Part shown: positions 35,801 through 47,263 of the stretch, one piece after another
How positions within the stretch are numbered: position 1 is the first letter of the stretch
How the letters are laid out: the number at the start of each line of letters is the position of its first letter
NCBI GenBank assembly: GCA_963971285.1
Contig: OZ020258.1
Coordinates: forward strand, 15,827,390 to 15,891,389
DNA from: Astropecten irregularis
Lineage: Eukaryota; Echinodermata; Asteroidea; Paxillosida; Astropectinidae
Direction of reading: 5' to 3'
Length of the DNA stretch: 64,000 nucleotides
The notes under the pieces: model-generated
The model's database searches: none
What the model saw: the letters and a program-made list of their open reading frames with translations, nothing else
What the model was told of the DNA's origin: nothing
Translations under genes and position numbers: made by a program

Positions 35801-38800
35801 AATCCAGACCCAACAATCCGCCACACGTTCTGGTCGGTGGTAGTCGGCGGTACATTCACGTGGTCCGCTGTGTACTGTGTCAACCAGGCTCAGGTCCAGC
35901 GCTATCTCACTTGTGGCAGGGAACCAGTGGCACAGTTGTGAGTTTTGTTGAATGAAAACAAGAAAACAATGAAAAGTTTATTAGTCATTTTGCTAATTTT
36001 TCGAGTTATTGTTGTTGGTTTCTTAGGTCTACATTTCTTTATGTTGTTGGCTTGCCGTTTCACCTTTTTTATGATAATAAACCAATACATGTATGAATGT
36101 TTTTTTCATTATACTTTTGCTGTTGGTTCTCCACATGAGCATGCATGAAAACCCCTATTTTTCAAAGACATTTGAATGAAAACCAAATGGTAGTTTGAAA
36201 CCAAAATAAGACTTGCCATTCATTATCTGTCAGTATATTCTCTTTATGAAGGCAATAGAATAACCTGATTGGAAAAAAAAACACTGCAGGAACCCTTTAA
36301 TTGATCATCGGAAACAGTTTTAAAAAGGCGGGAAAACGGTTGCAATTGTTACGCGAAATTGTGAGGTAATTGTAATTGTCAGGTTTTAATCTCGGAGATC
36401 AAAACTGTCTTTTGTTTTACTCATTTCTGGATAAGTACAACATTTCAGGCGGAAAGATTTTGAGAGTATGTTTGTATCAGGTCCGTCTTTATACCCTGTT
36501 AGTTATAGGTAAGTCTGTTTCTATTTTTGGTTTCCTACCAAAGTATGATAGTATCTTTAACATGCATCATTTGTTTTCGATTTTTGTTTTGCGTGAATAT
36601 TTTGGATGTTGTGATTGTGTTTGTCTTACAGTGCCTTGTTCTTGGCCGTTATTGGAATGTTGCTTGTTGTCACCCTGGCTTGTCTCTCTGGTCTTGTGAT
36701 GTACGCTAACTATGTAGGATGTGATCCATTCACATTGAAATATGTGGACACAAGTGACCAGGTAGGAATATTATCTTGTTTGTGACGTAACTATCTATGT
36801 AAAAACGAAATTTGTAAAGAATGAACTCCATTGCAAGATACTTTCATGGTTTAAGTAGGCATAATATTTAATACAGACATGGTTAGTGTTAAGAAAGAAA
36901 CCTTACGTCATGATATAAGGTGGCACTTATAGTTCCAATTGAACTAACTCAGTCTGTGATATGAAGAAAGATAAATCCCTCCATTCTTTAGCACTGCCTC
37001 TCAATTCTTTTGAAAACTGTAACGAACAGATTCATATAAAGTGTAATATCTGTTTCTAGCACTTTGCAGCTCATTATGGGCGTTTACGAAACGGAGGCAT
37101 AGCCTCAGGCTCTTGCTAAGGTTCAGGTTTATTTCTTACACCTATTTTAAAATAACAGGTATGAAATAGAGGCTCTGGGGTACGGTCTCGAAGTACATAC
37201 TCTGTTTCGAACAAGAAAACGGAATTTCAACCTCAGGGAAAATTCACAACCTGCATGTATTTTCAGCTTTTAGATGACGGAGCCTAAGCCCAAGCCCTAG
37301 CCTAATCCATTGTTTCGTATAAAGGTCATTTATTTCAGTTCAAATTGGTTTCTATACGATATTCCATTACTTGGTGATTTTTTGATGCAATGAGCTTCAC
37401 ATTTATCTGATGTTATGTTTCCACTGTTTAATAGCTGGTGCCATATTTCCTGATGGATTTATTCCATGAGAGTCCTGGGTTACCAGGACTGCTGGTATCC
37501 GCCGTCTTCAGTGCTGCCTTGAGGTAGGTTACCAGTTACCGGTAATGCTAATTACTGCACTGAACAAGTGACCAATATGATAATTAATACATGTAGTTCT
37601 GGTTGTGTTTATAATACATTGTTTCGTCTAAATACAGTGTTTATGCCATGAACCCATAGGGAAAATTATTACATTAAAAATTACATCCATTGCAAAATCC
37701 TCATTTTATGCCGTAAATATTAAAAACTTGCCATCGAAATGCACAAATTACATTCCACTATTTCATATATTACTAGAACGACTTGTTAAATTGTTATGAC
37801 CGGGTCAAGCTTTTCTCAATAATTCTTTACTTACTCTTCCCTTTCCCTGAAAATATTTGGTTGTGGCCGAATGTGTGTATATAATTTTTGTTGTGCAGAC
37901 TTACACAATCTCATGGATTTATTCCTTACCCTTGTAGCACTGTTTCATCTGGATTGAACTCACTAGCTGCTGTGACTGGTGAAGACATTGTAAAGACCAT
38001 CTGGCCTAATATTGATGAGTACAAGTACACTAAGATTACCAAGGGTTTGGGTAGGTAGTTGTTGATCTACCATCGACATCTTTTATCACTAAGCACAATT
38101 ATTATAAAGCTTTATATTATTCAAAGTTATAGTATACATATCGGTGTTGCTGTGGCAATGTGGCTGGTTGAAATAGTATTTAAGTCTGATCTATTATTGG
38201 TAATGAGCAGTTGCTTAGCAACTTGGAGTGGCTCAAATTATAGCATTGAAGGAATCCCTGGCAGTTCCCTGCCTGAGATGCTTTTGGTGACGATAACATT
38301 CTTCGTGTATTGTGTTGTCTCTCTCATTTAATGCTTGTATATATGCCACCATAGGTAACTATTCTTGTGTTTATTCGCAGTATTGATTGCTCATGGAACT
38401 TGTCTCTTGTTGTTGAGCAGCACCAATTGTAGTTATGATTTTACTTTGGATTGTTCATACAGCTGCAGGTTATGGTATATTGTGTATTGGAATGGCCTTT
38501 GTTGCTTCACAACTGGGAGACGTCCTACAGGTGAGAGTTGATAACATGTAGCCTACATGTGAAATTGTGCAATAAAATCATAACCACAAAATTTGCTCAC
38601 AATGTCGAGTCAAATTTAGCTTATCTTCTTGTCATTTTCAACAATGGACAACCTCTTTTCTAGTATTCTATTATTGTTCCAATACATGTAGATGTTTATA
38701 TAGACCTAAAATGAAATGCGTTGGATAACATTGTAAACACGCGGGAGTGCTATTTTCTTCTGTTTGTCAAAATCTGACACAATATTACTCTAATTTGATG

Positions 38801-41800
38801 TTTCATCGTTGTAGATATCATATTTTCGGAGTTTTTTTCAGAGCAAGACAAGCTTAGCTGATCGTATAACAGATGAGATTTTACGTGCGAAACTGAGAGT
38901 TTACGAGATCTTATGATTTGTAACAAGCGAACGTTCGTAAACGGCCGCTTTCACCCAAATTCGCACGCTCTCGTATGGGTACTTCAATTCAATCACTACT
39001 TATCGCTTGTATGAATATCTTATTTCTTGTCAGGCTGCATTGAGTATCTTCGGCATGATAGGAGGACCACTGCTGGGACTTTTCAGCTTGGGCATATTCT
39101 TCCCCTGGGCCAACTCAAAGGTCAGAAATTTGTTTCTGAAATCATTCAAATCAGTTTGACCATTCTTGGTTTTGTGATCAATCAATCATCAAGGTCAGCC
39201 AACCTATACAATCCACCAGTCATGATTGGGTTACATTGTGCATACATTTATAGAAATTATTTGCTTTGCTTTGAAGAACAATTGTACCCCTTTTTTCAAT
39301 TGTACACATTTTGTCAATTGTACACATTTTGAAATATGCATAGTTATTAATTTACGAAACATTATCAATTCAGTTTTTGGTATGTTCACATTTTCCATCA
39401 CTGAAATTGACATGCAGGTTGCATGACTTTTGCATGTATTTTCTCCATGAAGGGTGCCTTCGTTGGGCTGATAAGTGGACTTGCGTTTTCATTCTGGATT
39501 GGAATTGGTGCTCAGGTCTACCCACCAATCCATGCCAATAAGCCTGGACTATCCATTGATAACTGCAGTGTAAGTGAAGTTAATACCACTGGGCTCATGA
39601 TGACTGACTTCATGACAACACCGATGCCTACCACATTCCTGAATGTTACTACTCCTGTACCTGAGGAAAGGTAATATCAACCTTGCATACTGCCATCTCC
39701 CATTTACTTTCTAATCCTGTTTTGTTACTTTATTTCTAATTGGCAAACAAACCAGGTTATATATGTATAATGGACAATTTGTGACACTGGCAACAGCTCA
39801 GTTGGTAGAGCACCGGTGCGGTATTCCAGAGTAACAGGTCCGAATCCCGCTCCAGTCAATTCGTCTTTTTTCACCATTCAATGATTATATACAAATATTC
39901 TTTTTAGCCATCGATAAATTTCCTGCTAGGATCGGAACGCGTCAGGCCCTCCTAACTCCAAGCATGAGCACTTTGCAGCAGTTTATTACTTGTATTGCTG
40001 AAAGCTACCCAGTCAGTTTTCATTGTGAATATTTAGTGATTATCATCCTTTTTTAATTAAAATCATCTGTTAATACGTAGATTTACATTATAAACCCCCA
40101 TAATTCACAACGTAAGCTTTAGAACTGTATTATTATGAAAATGTTGTAACTCATTTTCTTGAAAAACTGTTGTTTTTGTGATACTAGGCCTGCCATAGCT
40201 CAACTGTATGCTGTATCTTATGCATGGTACAGCGCCATTGCTTGGCTGACTGTGTTGGGCACAGGACTGATTGCAAGTTTCATAACAGGTGAGCATCACT
40301 TCATTTGAACGATAAAACCATGGCAAGCCAATGAAACAAATAAAAGTAGTTATGGTTAAGATCGAAATTGTGCTTTTGCCTTAAGAGCAGGTAATTTTGA
40401 TGAAAGACTGAGGCAGTAAACTTACTTTGACATTTTCAGGACACACCAAACCATCTGAAGTAGATCCTCGTTTGCTGTGTCCTGTGGTTGATGCTATGTA
40501 CTGCTGTCTTCCTGAAAAATGGAAGAAACCTCTTCGATGTGGAGCGCAGGTGTACAAGGAAGATGAAAATGATGAGGTGGGTGTCTCTCTTGAATTTCAG
40601 AAAATGTACTTTTCCTATTTTGGGGTAATTAAGTTTAAACTTTTTAAATTTATTTATTTATTTATTTGTTTGCATTTATTTGCACTTACATTATTTTTAT
40701 ATGTAACAAAATCTAACTCTGCACGGCAAAGTTATCTCTTCTGGAATAAGTCTTTTGAATATTTATGAATATGATGAATAATCAAGATGTTGGATAAATG
40801 TCAAAGATGAAAACTGGTATTGTTAGTGTAAAATGCACGTTTGCTTTTAATTCACATCCAGTACCATAAATGATAATTGCAGCTAGATAGATGATAATTA
40901 TTAACCACAATATCAGGAAAGTTGATTCAATCAAGGCTTGATCACCACTGGATTCTGAATTACGGGCTACCACTTAGGCTACGGCTGTTGTCAATGGCAA
41001 CGACAAGTAATTAACTGTCATCTACCGTTTCTCAATGTAATAGCCTTACTCATCGTGCATTGCTTATGTTTCAAACTTAACCCATTTATATTGCTCAAAT
41101 GACAAAGCTGTTATATCTTTACTGAATGGTAGATTTTGTGAGACGGTTTTACATATTTGTTGATTCATCCGTGAAATATATCTTTGTTTTTTTACTGCTA
41201 ACTAACAATTTTTTTATGTATATTGAATACCACAGGAATGTTGCACAATCCCATGCCGTATTATTCACGCTTGCTTGAACAAAAACGTTTTTGTTGACTT
41301 TAAACTTTAATGGAAAGTTTCATCCCATATAGGATTGCTAGTTACTTACTTCTGAATATTATGCATACTGCTATTCTAATGCATCAAAGAAAAATCATCT
41401 CGTTCCGTGTCGCATCATATCGCTTGAATTCAAACTGATTTCTTCTTTTTTTTCCCCTAATTCAAATCAATTGATCTTTTCCTCCTGTGCTGTCCAGAAA
41501 ATAAAACTTTCTTTATGTGATCAGGGAATTTTTGATTTGACGTAAACATCACATGATTCTTTTTTGGCTGTCGAACCATTTATACTGAAGTGTTATGAAA
41601 TGATGTTGCTATAAGCATTGCATCTTCCCATAACTCCACAGGTTGCTTAGCAACAGATTGGGACATGATGTTGGCTCTTCCATAAGGAAATTTCAAAGTC
41701 TCAGCTTTCCATTTAGTTCACACTTTCTGTGGATTGCGAAGCCAAGCAAATTCAGTTGGAATGGATGTTGCCATGTTTGACTTGGCATCCCAATTCACAG

Positions 41801-44545
41801 GAGATATTAACCAGCTTATAGATTCATAAATATTGTTTAAAATATAATTGAGTCATCGCGCACTCTGCATGGCATTATGGCCCTTTACGAAACCATGGCT
41901 TGGGCTTGGACTTGGGCTCCGTCTTCTAAAAGCTGCAGCGCAGGTTGTGGTTTTCCCCTGAGGTTTTGTTCGAAACAGAGTTTCTACTTGGAACCGTACC
42001 AAAAACATCTATTTTGACACCTGTTACTTTAACATGGATGTAAGAATGGAGCCGAAGCCGGAGCCCAAGCCTAAGGGCCTTTACGAAACAAGGCTTGAGG
42101 CTAGGCTTGGGACTTCACATCCGCCATTTGAAACCCACAAAATGAGACAAAGGGATTGGGCCACATGATGAAGCTGAGGAAAGGCTCCAGCTTCACTATG
42201 TATATCAAGCCCTTCATTTCAAAAATGGCAGTAGAAATACAAGCCCTCAAGCCCCATTTCGTAAAGGCCCTATGATTCTTTGCCATCTATGTAGAACATG
42301 CATCATATTTCCTTGATTTTTATATTCACTCCTATGTCATTAGTATCCTGCGTATAAAATGGATCCCGTACCTACAGTAACCACAGAGTTAGACTTACAG
42401 GAAACGTCGTAAGTTGAATTCCTAAGTACATATTTGTTTTCATGTGAAGTGACTGATCTGTAATTCGTGGTGCTTTTTTCTATTCGTATCGTATACGTTC
42501 TGTGTAACCCAGTGTATGTGTATATGTCGAGTGTTTATGTTAACCCTGGGTCGGTGTCTGTGTTGGTGAATATAACCGTCTGTGTGCATAATTATAAGTA
42601 AATTATGATAACAATCGAAAGGAAATTTTATTTCTTACGCTTCCAGTAACAGCTGACATGTTTCAATTCATCAGTAACGACCAAAACGTTAACAGAAAAT
42701 ACTAACCAGTACAAGTACACTATTGTTGTAATAATAGTGCTGCGACATTAGAGATACTATCATAATTATTTTGGTAGCATATCGAAACAGAAATATTCAC
42801 AGATTTACCTATACTTACATTGTTTAAAGATGGTGATGGTAGAAACATACCGTTAATTTGTTCTGCCTGAAATGCTGTATTTATCACGAAAAGAGTAAAA
42901 CCAATGACAAAAACTATTTTGATCTTCAAGATCAAAAATCCTCATAACAGATGAACAGATTTGAAAATACTATGGGCAATTGTCACTGTTTTCTCAAAAG
43001 GTGGGCACCGTGAAACTGGGAATTTCACAGATGACTCCTATTGTATCTTTCTTGCTATTTTGCCCACGAATCTGCATTTCTTTCACAAAAACAAAGTATG
43101 ATATCTCCTTCAATAGCTGAATATCTTAAGCGTCTCCGAGGTGACATCACGGATATTGAACTACTAATACATTTAATGCAGTTCACGGTGTTGTTGGGGT
43201 GAACATTGGACGAATGTATGACATAATGTTGTGAAACCAGGGAGACGCATATCTACATCATGTCACACTAACCAGTATTTTTGTAACACTGTTAATGCTA
43301 ACCATTATACTAACTGCTGCACTATAACATGCTGCTTACGTACAATGCACACATGCATATCAACATGCAAGTTGAATTGTTCCCAGACTACATACAATAC
43401 GGGCGATTCACAATCGTGCACCACCATGAGTTTGCAACACGTTGGCCAATCACAATGCGCGGAATAAATTTTGTCGACAAACTTTGTCGACAAATTTGCC
43501 AACGCTTTGCAAACTCATGGTGGCGCACTATTGTGAAACGCCCATATTAAATTTTTCAAGTTGGCAGAATTCAATGTTTATAATTATACTTCTTAATAGA
43601 GGCTTAATGATAAATCATCCATAGCTAACTTGTTTTAACCTGAACAGTACCGGTAAGAAGTTAACAATTAACCCAAATCAATCAAGATAATAGCCTGCCA
43701 AAATTGGAGAAAGTACATGACTTGATATAAGTTTGAATGATTTCATACATGTTTTAAAATGCACTGTATATATAGTCAAATGTTAACAATACCATCAAAG
43801 TTAGTGTTTTATGTTAGTAAAGATTAGATGATTATGTTAATCATAGTGTAAAAACTGAAGGACAAGCTGTTTTAGTAACGAGAAATGGTTTGTGCTGAAT
43901 GCAGACATTTTGCAGACATCTAAAGAAAAAAACCCACATCATTGGTTAATATAATCGTAAACATGTTCTTTCTGTGATGCCACACACGTATGCCTAAGGA
44001 ATACATGTAGAGTTGAGCCAGTTGAGCTGACCGGCACATGAGAGTTGTTGAAGGTTTGTAACAAGTGTAGTCATACATCAAAGAACTTGTAAATTATTCT
44101 ATTCTCACTGTTTGAAAACTCTTGCTTTTCTGAACACAATACGCGCGTTCATCTTGTCACCTGCCTTGTATACCCGTTGGTAAAGATAACGGGTACCAGA
44201 CTACTTTGAATCCAAGCCTCGGTTTGATTGCACTGTTTCGAATGTAGGATGGATGCACCGTGAATGAAGTATATGACTGGTTTTGCGAAAGCGAAAATTC
44301 CCTTAGGCCCTGGCGTTTATGTTACATCTGATCTGAAAAAAATAATAATGCGCATTGATGTTCATTTTCTTGAATAAATACTAATTTATTTTACTGTTGT
44401 GGTCCCAATGTGGTTTACCCAGGTAAAAGCCATGAAGGTGACAGAAAGATACAAACCCGAGTACACTCAGGGAGATGAGAATGGAGAAATCTGGAAAACC
44501 GATCTACCTCCAGTGAATTCTGAAACCATTGAGACAAAGATGTAG
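26527..44545 (+). CDS. SLC5A8-like: Gene A: SLC5A8/SLC5A12-like sodium-coupled monocarboxylate transporter, 15 coding exons
   Basis: Coding exons: 26527-26880, 31570-31635, 32655-32706, 33465-33532, 34051-34205, 35797-35937, 36632-36761, 37435-37523, 37938-38050, 38463-38530, 39034-39120, 39453-39670, 40188-40288, 40440-40576, 44423-44545. They total 1902 nt, 633 aa, as expected for SLC5A8/A12/A6. Every junction is GT-AG and the frame is continuous. Family marks include [12 protein letters not shown] and [14 protein letters not shown] in exon 1 (TM1 and Na2-site region), YLELRFNK in exon 2, [13 protein letters not shown] in exon 5, [11 protein letters not shown] in exon 6 and [12 protein letters not shown] in exons 7-8. 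[14 protein letters not shown] in exon 9 (Na2-site serines of TM8 in the LeuT fold), [17 protein letters not shown] in exon 11 and GIGAQVYPP in exon 12 complete the set. The exon 12 loop is Thr-rich with N-glycosylation sequons. The tail ends TKM. An in-frame TGA immediately upstream supports the start. By family it should carry small carboxylates with Na+ across the plasma membrane; the substrate is inferred only. Confidence 0.92.
27660..27735 (+). repeat. Homopolymer C tract
   Basis: Near-continuous C run (about 27689-27716) flanked by 'gggggtgtaccccctacc'. A matching G-rich tract lies at 29500-29565. These are length-unstable and may be assembly-sensitive. Confidence 0.8.
29495..29572 (+). 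repeat. Homopolymer G tract
   Basis: A run of mostly G (about 29530-29565) after 'gggggtatatcccctcccc'. It is roughly the mirror of the C tract at 27660, as if both are ends of one repeat family. Confidence 0.75.
31261..31310 (+). repeat. Truncated hammerhead-like repeat copy
   Basis: Contains GGTCCT-ACT-TGGATC then GAAACGTCACGCC and the tail CTCCTAACTCCAAGCA. The upstream TTGAGAAA box is absent. Confidence 0.5.
31570..31635 (+). CDS. SLC5A8-like: Gene A exon 2 (YLELRFNK exon)
   Basis: 66 nt between TTAACAG and GTAATT, phase 0 at both ends, encoding [11 protein letters not shown] then [10 protein letters not shown]. It has the same length and position as gene B exon 2 (48741-48806). The YLELRFNK string is identical to that of vertebrate SLC5A8, which ties the first exon to the rest of the gene across a 4.7-kb intron. 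Confidence 0.9.
32142..32185 (-). repeat. Hammerhead-like repeat motif
   Basis: Minus strand: TTTGAGAAA, perfect hairpin GATCCT-CTT-AGGATC, then GAAACGCGTCAGGCC. Lies in gene A intron 2. Confidence 0.5.
33590..33662 (+). repeat. Retroposon-tail-like sequence ending in (ATT)n
   Basis: A 'gtgaagcgctatttaagaa' block followed by TTATTATTATTATTATTATT. This resembles 3' tails of animal retroposons. Lies in gene A intron 4. Confidence 0.45.
34435..35110 (+). repeat. Minisatellite in gene A intron 5
   Basis: About 680 bases of tandem repeats of GGACCTGTTCAGGGCACCCTT and a shorter GGACAGGGCACCCTT variant, arranged in longer blocks of about 120 bases (for example two near-identical blocks from about 34622 and 34750). 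The unit length is a multiple of three and lacks stops in several frames, so long open frames appear on both strands (34492-35135). These are repeat artefacts: they overlap one another, read through an intron and have no splice context. Confidence 0.92.
36128..36302 (-). mobile_element. Partial inverted-repeat element (AAAGGGTTCCTG family)
   Basis: Reverse copy of part of the element at 16434-16832, ending 'gcaggaaccctttaa'. Lies in gene A intron 6. Confidence 0.45.
36385..36560 (-). mobile_element. MITE-like element, family A, partial reverse copy
   Basis: Carries the reverse of the family left half and ends CCTACCAAAGTATGATAGTA. It stops about 70 bases before gene A exon 7, so it is close to that acceptor. 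Confidence 0.55.
37078..37327 (+). mobile_element. Foldback element, GGGC(G/C)TTTACGAAA family
   Basis: Left end GGGCGTTTACGAAACGGAGGC; right end TTGTTTCGTATAAAGGTC as diverged inverted repeat. In gene A intron 7. Confidence 0.5.
37938..38050 (+). CDS. SLC5A8-like: Gene A exon 9, sodium-site exon
   Basis: Encodes the end of (S)[17 protein letters not shown] and the following loop. In the SLC5 family the paired small hydroxyl residues of this helix coordinate the Na2 sodium ion. Gene B (51660-51772) and gene C (61268-61380) keep the same VSSGLN core and the same 113-nt exon length. Confidence 0.88.
39787..39966 (+). mobile_element. SINE-like repeat: tRNA-like head plus hammerhead-like motif
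   Basis: A tRNA-like head (about 39787-39857) has an A-box, AGCTCAGTTGGTAGAGC, and a B-box, GGTCCGAATCC, at normal tRNA spacing. After about 65 bases come CCT-GCT-AGGATC, GGAACGCGTCAGGCC and the tail CTCCTAACTCCAAGCA. The acceptor stem does not pair well, so this is not a working tRNA gene. Lies in gene A intron 12. Confidence 0.6.
42075..42270 (+). mobile_element. Foldback element, GGGCCTTTACGAAA family
   Basis: Left end GGGCCTTTACGAAACAAGGC, right end CCCCATTTCGTAAAGGCCC. Another related half begins at about 41876 (GGCCCTTTACGAAACCA), so two elements may abut. Confidence 0.65.
42764..43108 (+). mobile_element. MITE-like element, family A
   Basis: Contains 'ggtagcatatcgaaacagaa', 'ctgcctgaaatgctgtattt', 'gtgggcaccgtgaaactggg' and ends ACAAAGTATGATATC. 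In gene A intron 14. Confidence 0.65.
43401..43543 (+). mobile_element. Foldback element, GGGCGATTCACAAT family
   Basis: Arms GGGCGATTCACAATCGTGCA and TGGCGCACTATTGTGAAACGCCC, with CCATGAGTTTGCAA and its complement inside and a central TTGTCGACAAA palindrome. Related copies are at 52904-53095 and 54813-54973 in gene B. Confidence 0.7.
44423..44545 (+). CDS. SLC5A8-like: Gene A last coding exon
   Basis: Follows a TTTACCCAG acceptor and encodes 40 residues, [14 protein letters not shown] to SETIETKM, then TAG. The hydrophilic, acidic tail lies in the cytoplasm by family topology. The last three residues, TKM, fit a class I PDZ ligand (S/T-x-hydrophobic). Confidence 0.85.
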   Translation, partial: VKAMKVTERYKPEYTQGDENGEIWKTDLPPVNSETIETKM

Positions 44546-44746
44546 ACGAATTTTACACAACAGGATCCGGCATGCAGATCGGAACAACCCGGAACAACAG
44601 AATGAGTTTACGGATTTCTGGTCGAGATCGACTTTTGATGATTATACACTTATCATGACATGGAGTCGCACACATATTTTTTTGAGACTTGGGAATGAAG
44701 GTCTACATAGTGGACTGTTACGTTTAGACTTGAAAACAAAATTGAA

Positions 44747-44752
44747 AATAAA
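44747..44752 (+). terminator. AATAAA poly(A) signal, gene A
   Basis: First AATAAA after the gene A stop codon, about 200 bases downstream. Confidence 0.5.
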
Positions 44753-45939
44753 CCGTGTGGTTTCTTGTGTTGTATTCACACGTGTCCATCAAATCACATA
44801 TCTTTTTCTTCTCCGATCTTTTGTGAAAGTGAGAAAAAGTCATGTCATTGCACAACGCACTATATTTTCAATATGATTTTTTTAATGGAACTATTTTAGG
44901 CACTAGTGGTAGAAACATTGATACTGATGGTGATAATTATTAAATGGGTTTTGTAGCGGCGCTATTGAGACGGTTTACAATGTAATTTTAAAAGTAGGGT
45001 TTTCAGGAAATTGGGTAATGTGACGTCATTTTATAACGAAGTATGTCCAAATCCCTGGTTGATTTCCTTCATTTGAGTAATGAAAATATCATATGCTTTT
45101 CAATACGTGAACCTTATGTGGCTTTGCTTTTTTGTAACACTAAACTAATTGAGCTTTATAAGTATAATATACTCACAATGGTTTTACTATTAATGTTATT
45201 GTTATTATTTTTTTTAATGTTATCCTTTATTGCCTTTTTAAGATATGATAAGCTATGATAGAGGATGATGTGTAGTCCAGGTGAAGCATAGATGTAGTAT
45301 AGCGCAGCTATATGCTATATACAAGCAATAGAATATTTTACTAACGTTGATTTTAATTTGTAATTTACATTTATTATGGGTGACACAATTCTAGAGTTTC
45401 TTCGAAACTTTTGTGTACAAATAATTTCAATCAAAATTTCAAGTAGTTTTTATTTTGTAGATTATTTGATTATATTTGTGAAGTTAATTCCTTGAGAAAT
45501 GAAAACGATGAATTTGTTTTTGCGTTAGGGCATATCTCGTTTGCCGTGAATTTTAATTGCGTGAAAAATGATTTTGCTTATTGATTTATACACATTATTC
45601 CACTGATTTACTGTAAAATGTCATAAGTTGTATATTCTGAGGAATCGCCTAACATGCGAGTTTATGAAAGAATACATTAACACCAATGGTGTAAATTTAA
45701 AACGGGAGAAAGCTTGCTTGGTGTAATTAGTCTTGAGGCCGAAGCGTGGCCAAATATTCAGGACAAGCACCGATATTCATGAAAATGATATATCGATAAA
45801 ACGATAAGAACCTTATTGGACAAACTACTTGAAACGATTGCCACATAACGGCTACTGTTGACTTCATTGTAGAATGTTTCAGGTTCGAAATATCTGTGCG
45901 GAGATCCATTTACATGTATTCTACAATTGCTGGCCTGCA

Positions 45940-46096
45940 TCCGATTTCACAAAGCACTAAGTTTGGATCTTAAGTGTAAGAATCAAGTGTAAGATCAATC
46001 TTAATTGCTAGGCAAAGTATGATGTCAATACAAATCACTATGGTGATACTGACAACTCATCTTAAGATAAAAAATAGTGCTTTGTGAAATCGACCA
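45940..46096 (+). mobile_element. Foldback element, GTGAAATCGACC family (diverged)
   Basis: Left end TCCGATTTCACAAAGCACTA, right end TAGTGCTTTGTGAAATCGACC. The interior differs from the 24925 copy, so these are separate subfamilies with similar termini. Confidence 0.6.
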
Positions 46097-46410
46097 CTGG
46101 TCAACCACTTCATGGTGTAATCATGAATTTACATGATACAGTCGTGACCATCCGATATTTTGTAAAAATTTTATTTGTTTTTGAGTTATGTTTTAATTAT
46201 GTCTATTCGTGTAAATAACGTTAACATTTGAACCCAAATATTATGAAATTTGGTAAAGTCAAATAGAAATGAATAATATTTGGGTTTATTGCTTACTTTC
46301 ACATATATTTGATGGTAACCTTCACTAGATTCCTTGACTTGTATGTTGAAGACGCTTCATAATGCAGTTGTAATCCATTAGGTTTAATTATGTGGTCGCT
46401 TCGTGTTGTA

Positions 46411-47263
46411 CAGTGTGTATCAAAAAACGCAACAGGATTCAAATTTGTGAAGCTTGTTTTAGATTTACAGAAAAGTGAGTAGTATCATGTTAACGCCACT
46501 TTTCTTCTCTTTCCAATGATATGTTTTTTATTCATACACAGTCATGGATGGCTGAGTAATCATTATTACAAGAATGGGTCAGAATGGACTTGGGGCTAAG
46601 TTTTACACACGGCGTAGAGCATCAAACACATCAATGATTCTTTGTTGGAGAGTTGCAATATCAGGTGGAGGGGTAATAAACACTTTGCCAAAGAAAACAG
46701 TTACAAGTCAGATCCGGAAATGAATACTTAAAAAATAAAAATGTTAAATGAAAATGTGATTTGGATTCCTGAATTAATGGAAAACTTGCCTATGCAACAA
46801 AGGGGTGTGGAGGGCACAGGATGGCGCATCAGCCCATCGACTAGTTGCAGTAAGAAACAGATTGGCTGAGGTATTTGGACATCGAGTAATTGCTTGTGTC
46901 ATGATGTGTAGTAACCATCGCGATCTCTGGATCTGACTTGTTGTTGTGACTTTTTCCTCTGGGGGTTATATCAAGAGCAAGGTGTTTATTAGCCCTCCAC
47001 CTTATTGCAAATCTCCGACAAAGAATCATTCATGTGTTTGATGCTCTAAGCCGTGTGCAAAACTTGGTCCCAAGTCCATTCTGACCCATTGTCAAAAAAG
47101 GATGATTACTCAGCCATCCGTGACCATGTGTATGAATAAAAAAACATATCATTGGAAAGAGAAGAAATGTGACTTTAACATGATGCTACTCACTTTGCTT
47201 TAAAGCTAACACAAGCTTCACAAATTCGAATTTAAATCCTGTTGCGTTTTTTTATACACACTG
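46411..47263 (+). mobile_element. Tc1/mariner-like foldback element with TA flanks
   Basis: Terminal inverted repeats begin CAGTGTGTATCAAAAAACGC and end in the complement of CAGTGTGTATAAAAAAACGC. They are flanked on both sides by TA (46409-46410 and 47264-47265), the target duplication of Tc1/mariner elements. The arms continue inward for over 200 bases (for example 'gtttgatgct' with its complement, and TTCTGACCCATT), making it an almost complete palindrome of about 850 bases. No transposase frame is visible, so it is non-autonomous. Confidence 0.75.

Larger units (their letters stand above)
40577..44422 (+). other. Gene A intron 14
   Basis: A 3.8-kb intron ahead of the last coding exon. It contains foldback elements (41876-42270, 43401-43543) and a family A MITE copy (42764-43108). 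No additional exon in frame with gene A was recognised. Confidence 0.7.

Noticed and set aside
39787-39857. Possible functional tRNA gene
   Set aside because: A-box and B-box are good, but the acceptor stem does not pair and the copy continues into a repeat domain, so it is a SINE-type head.
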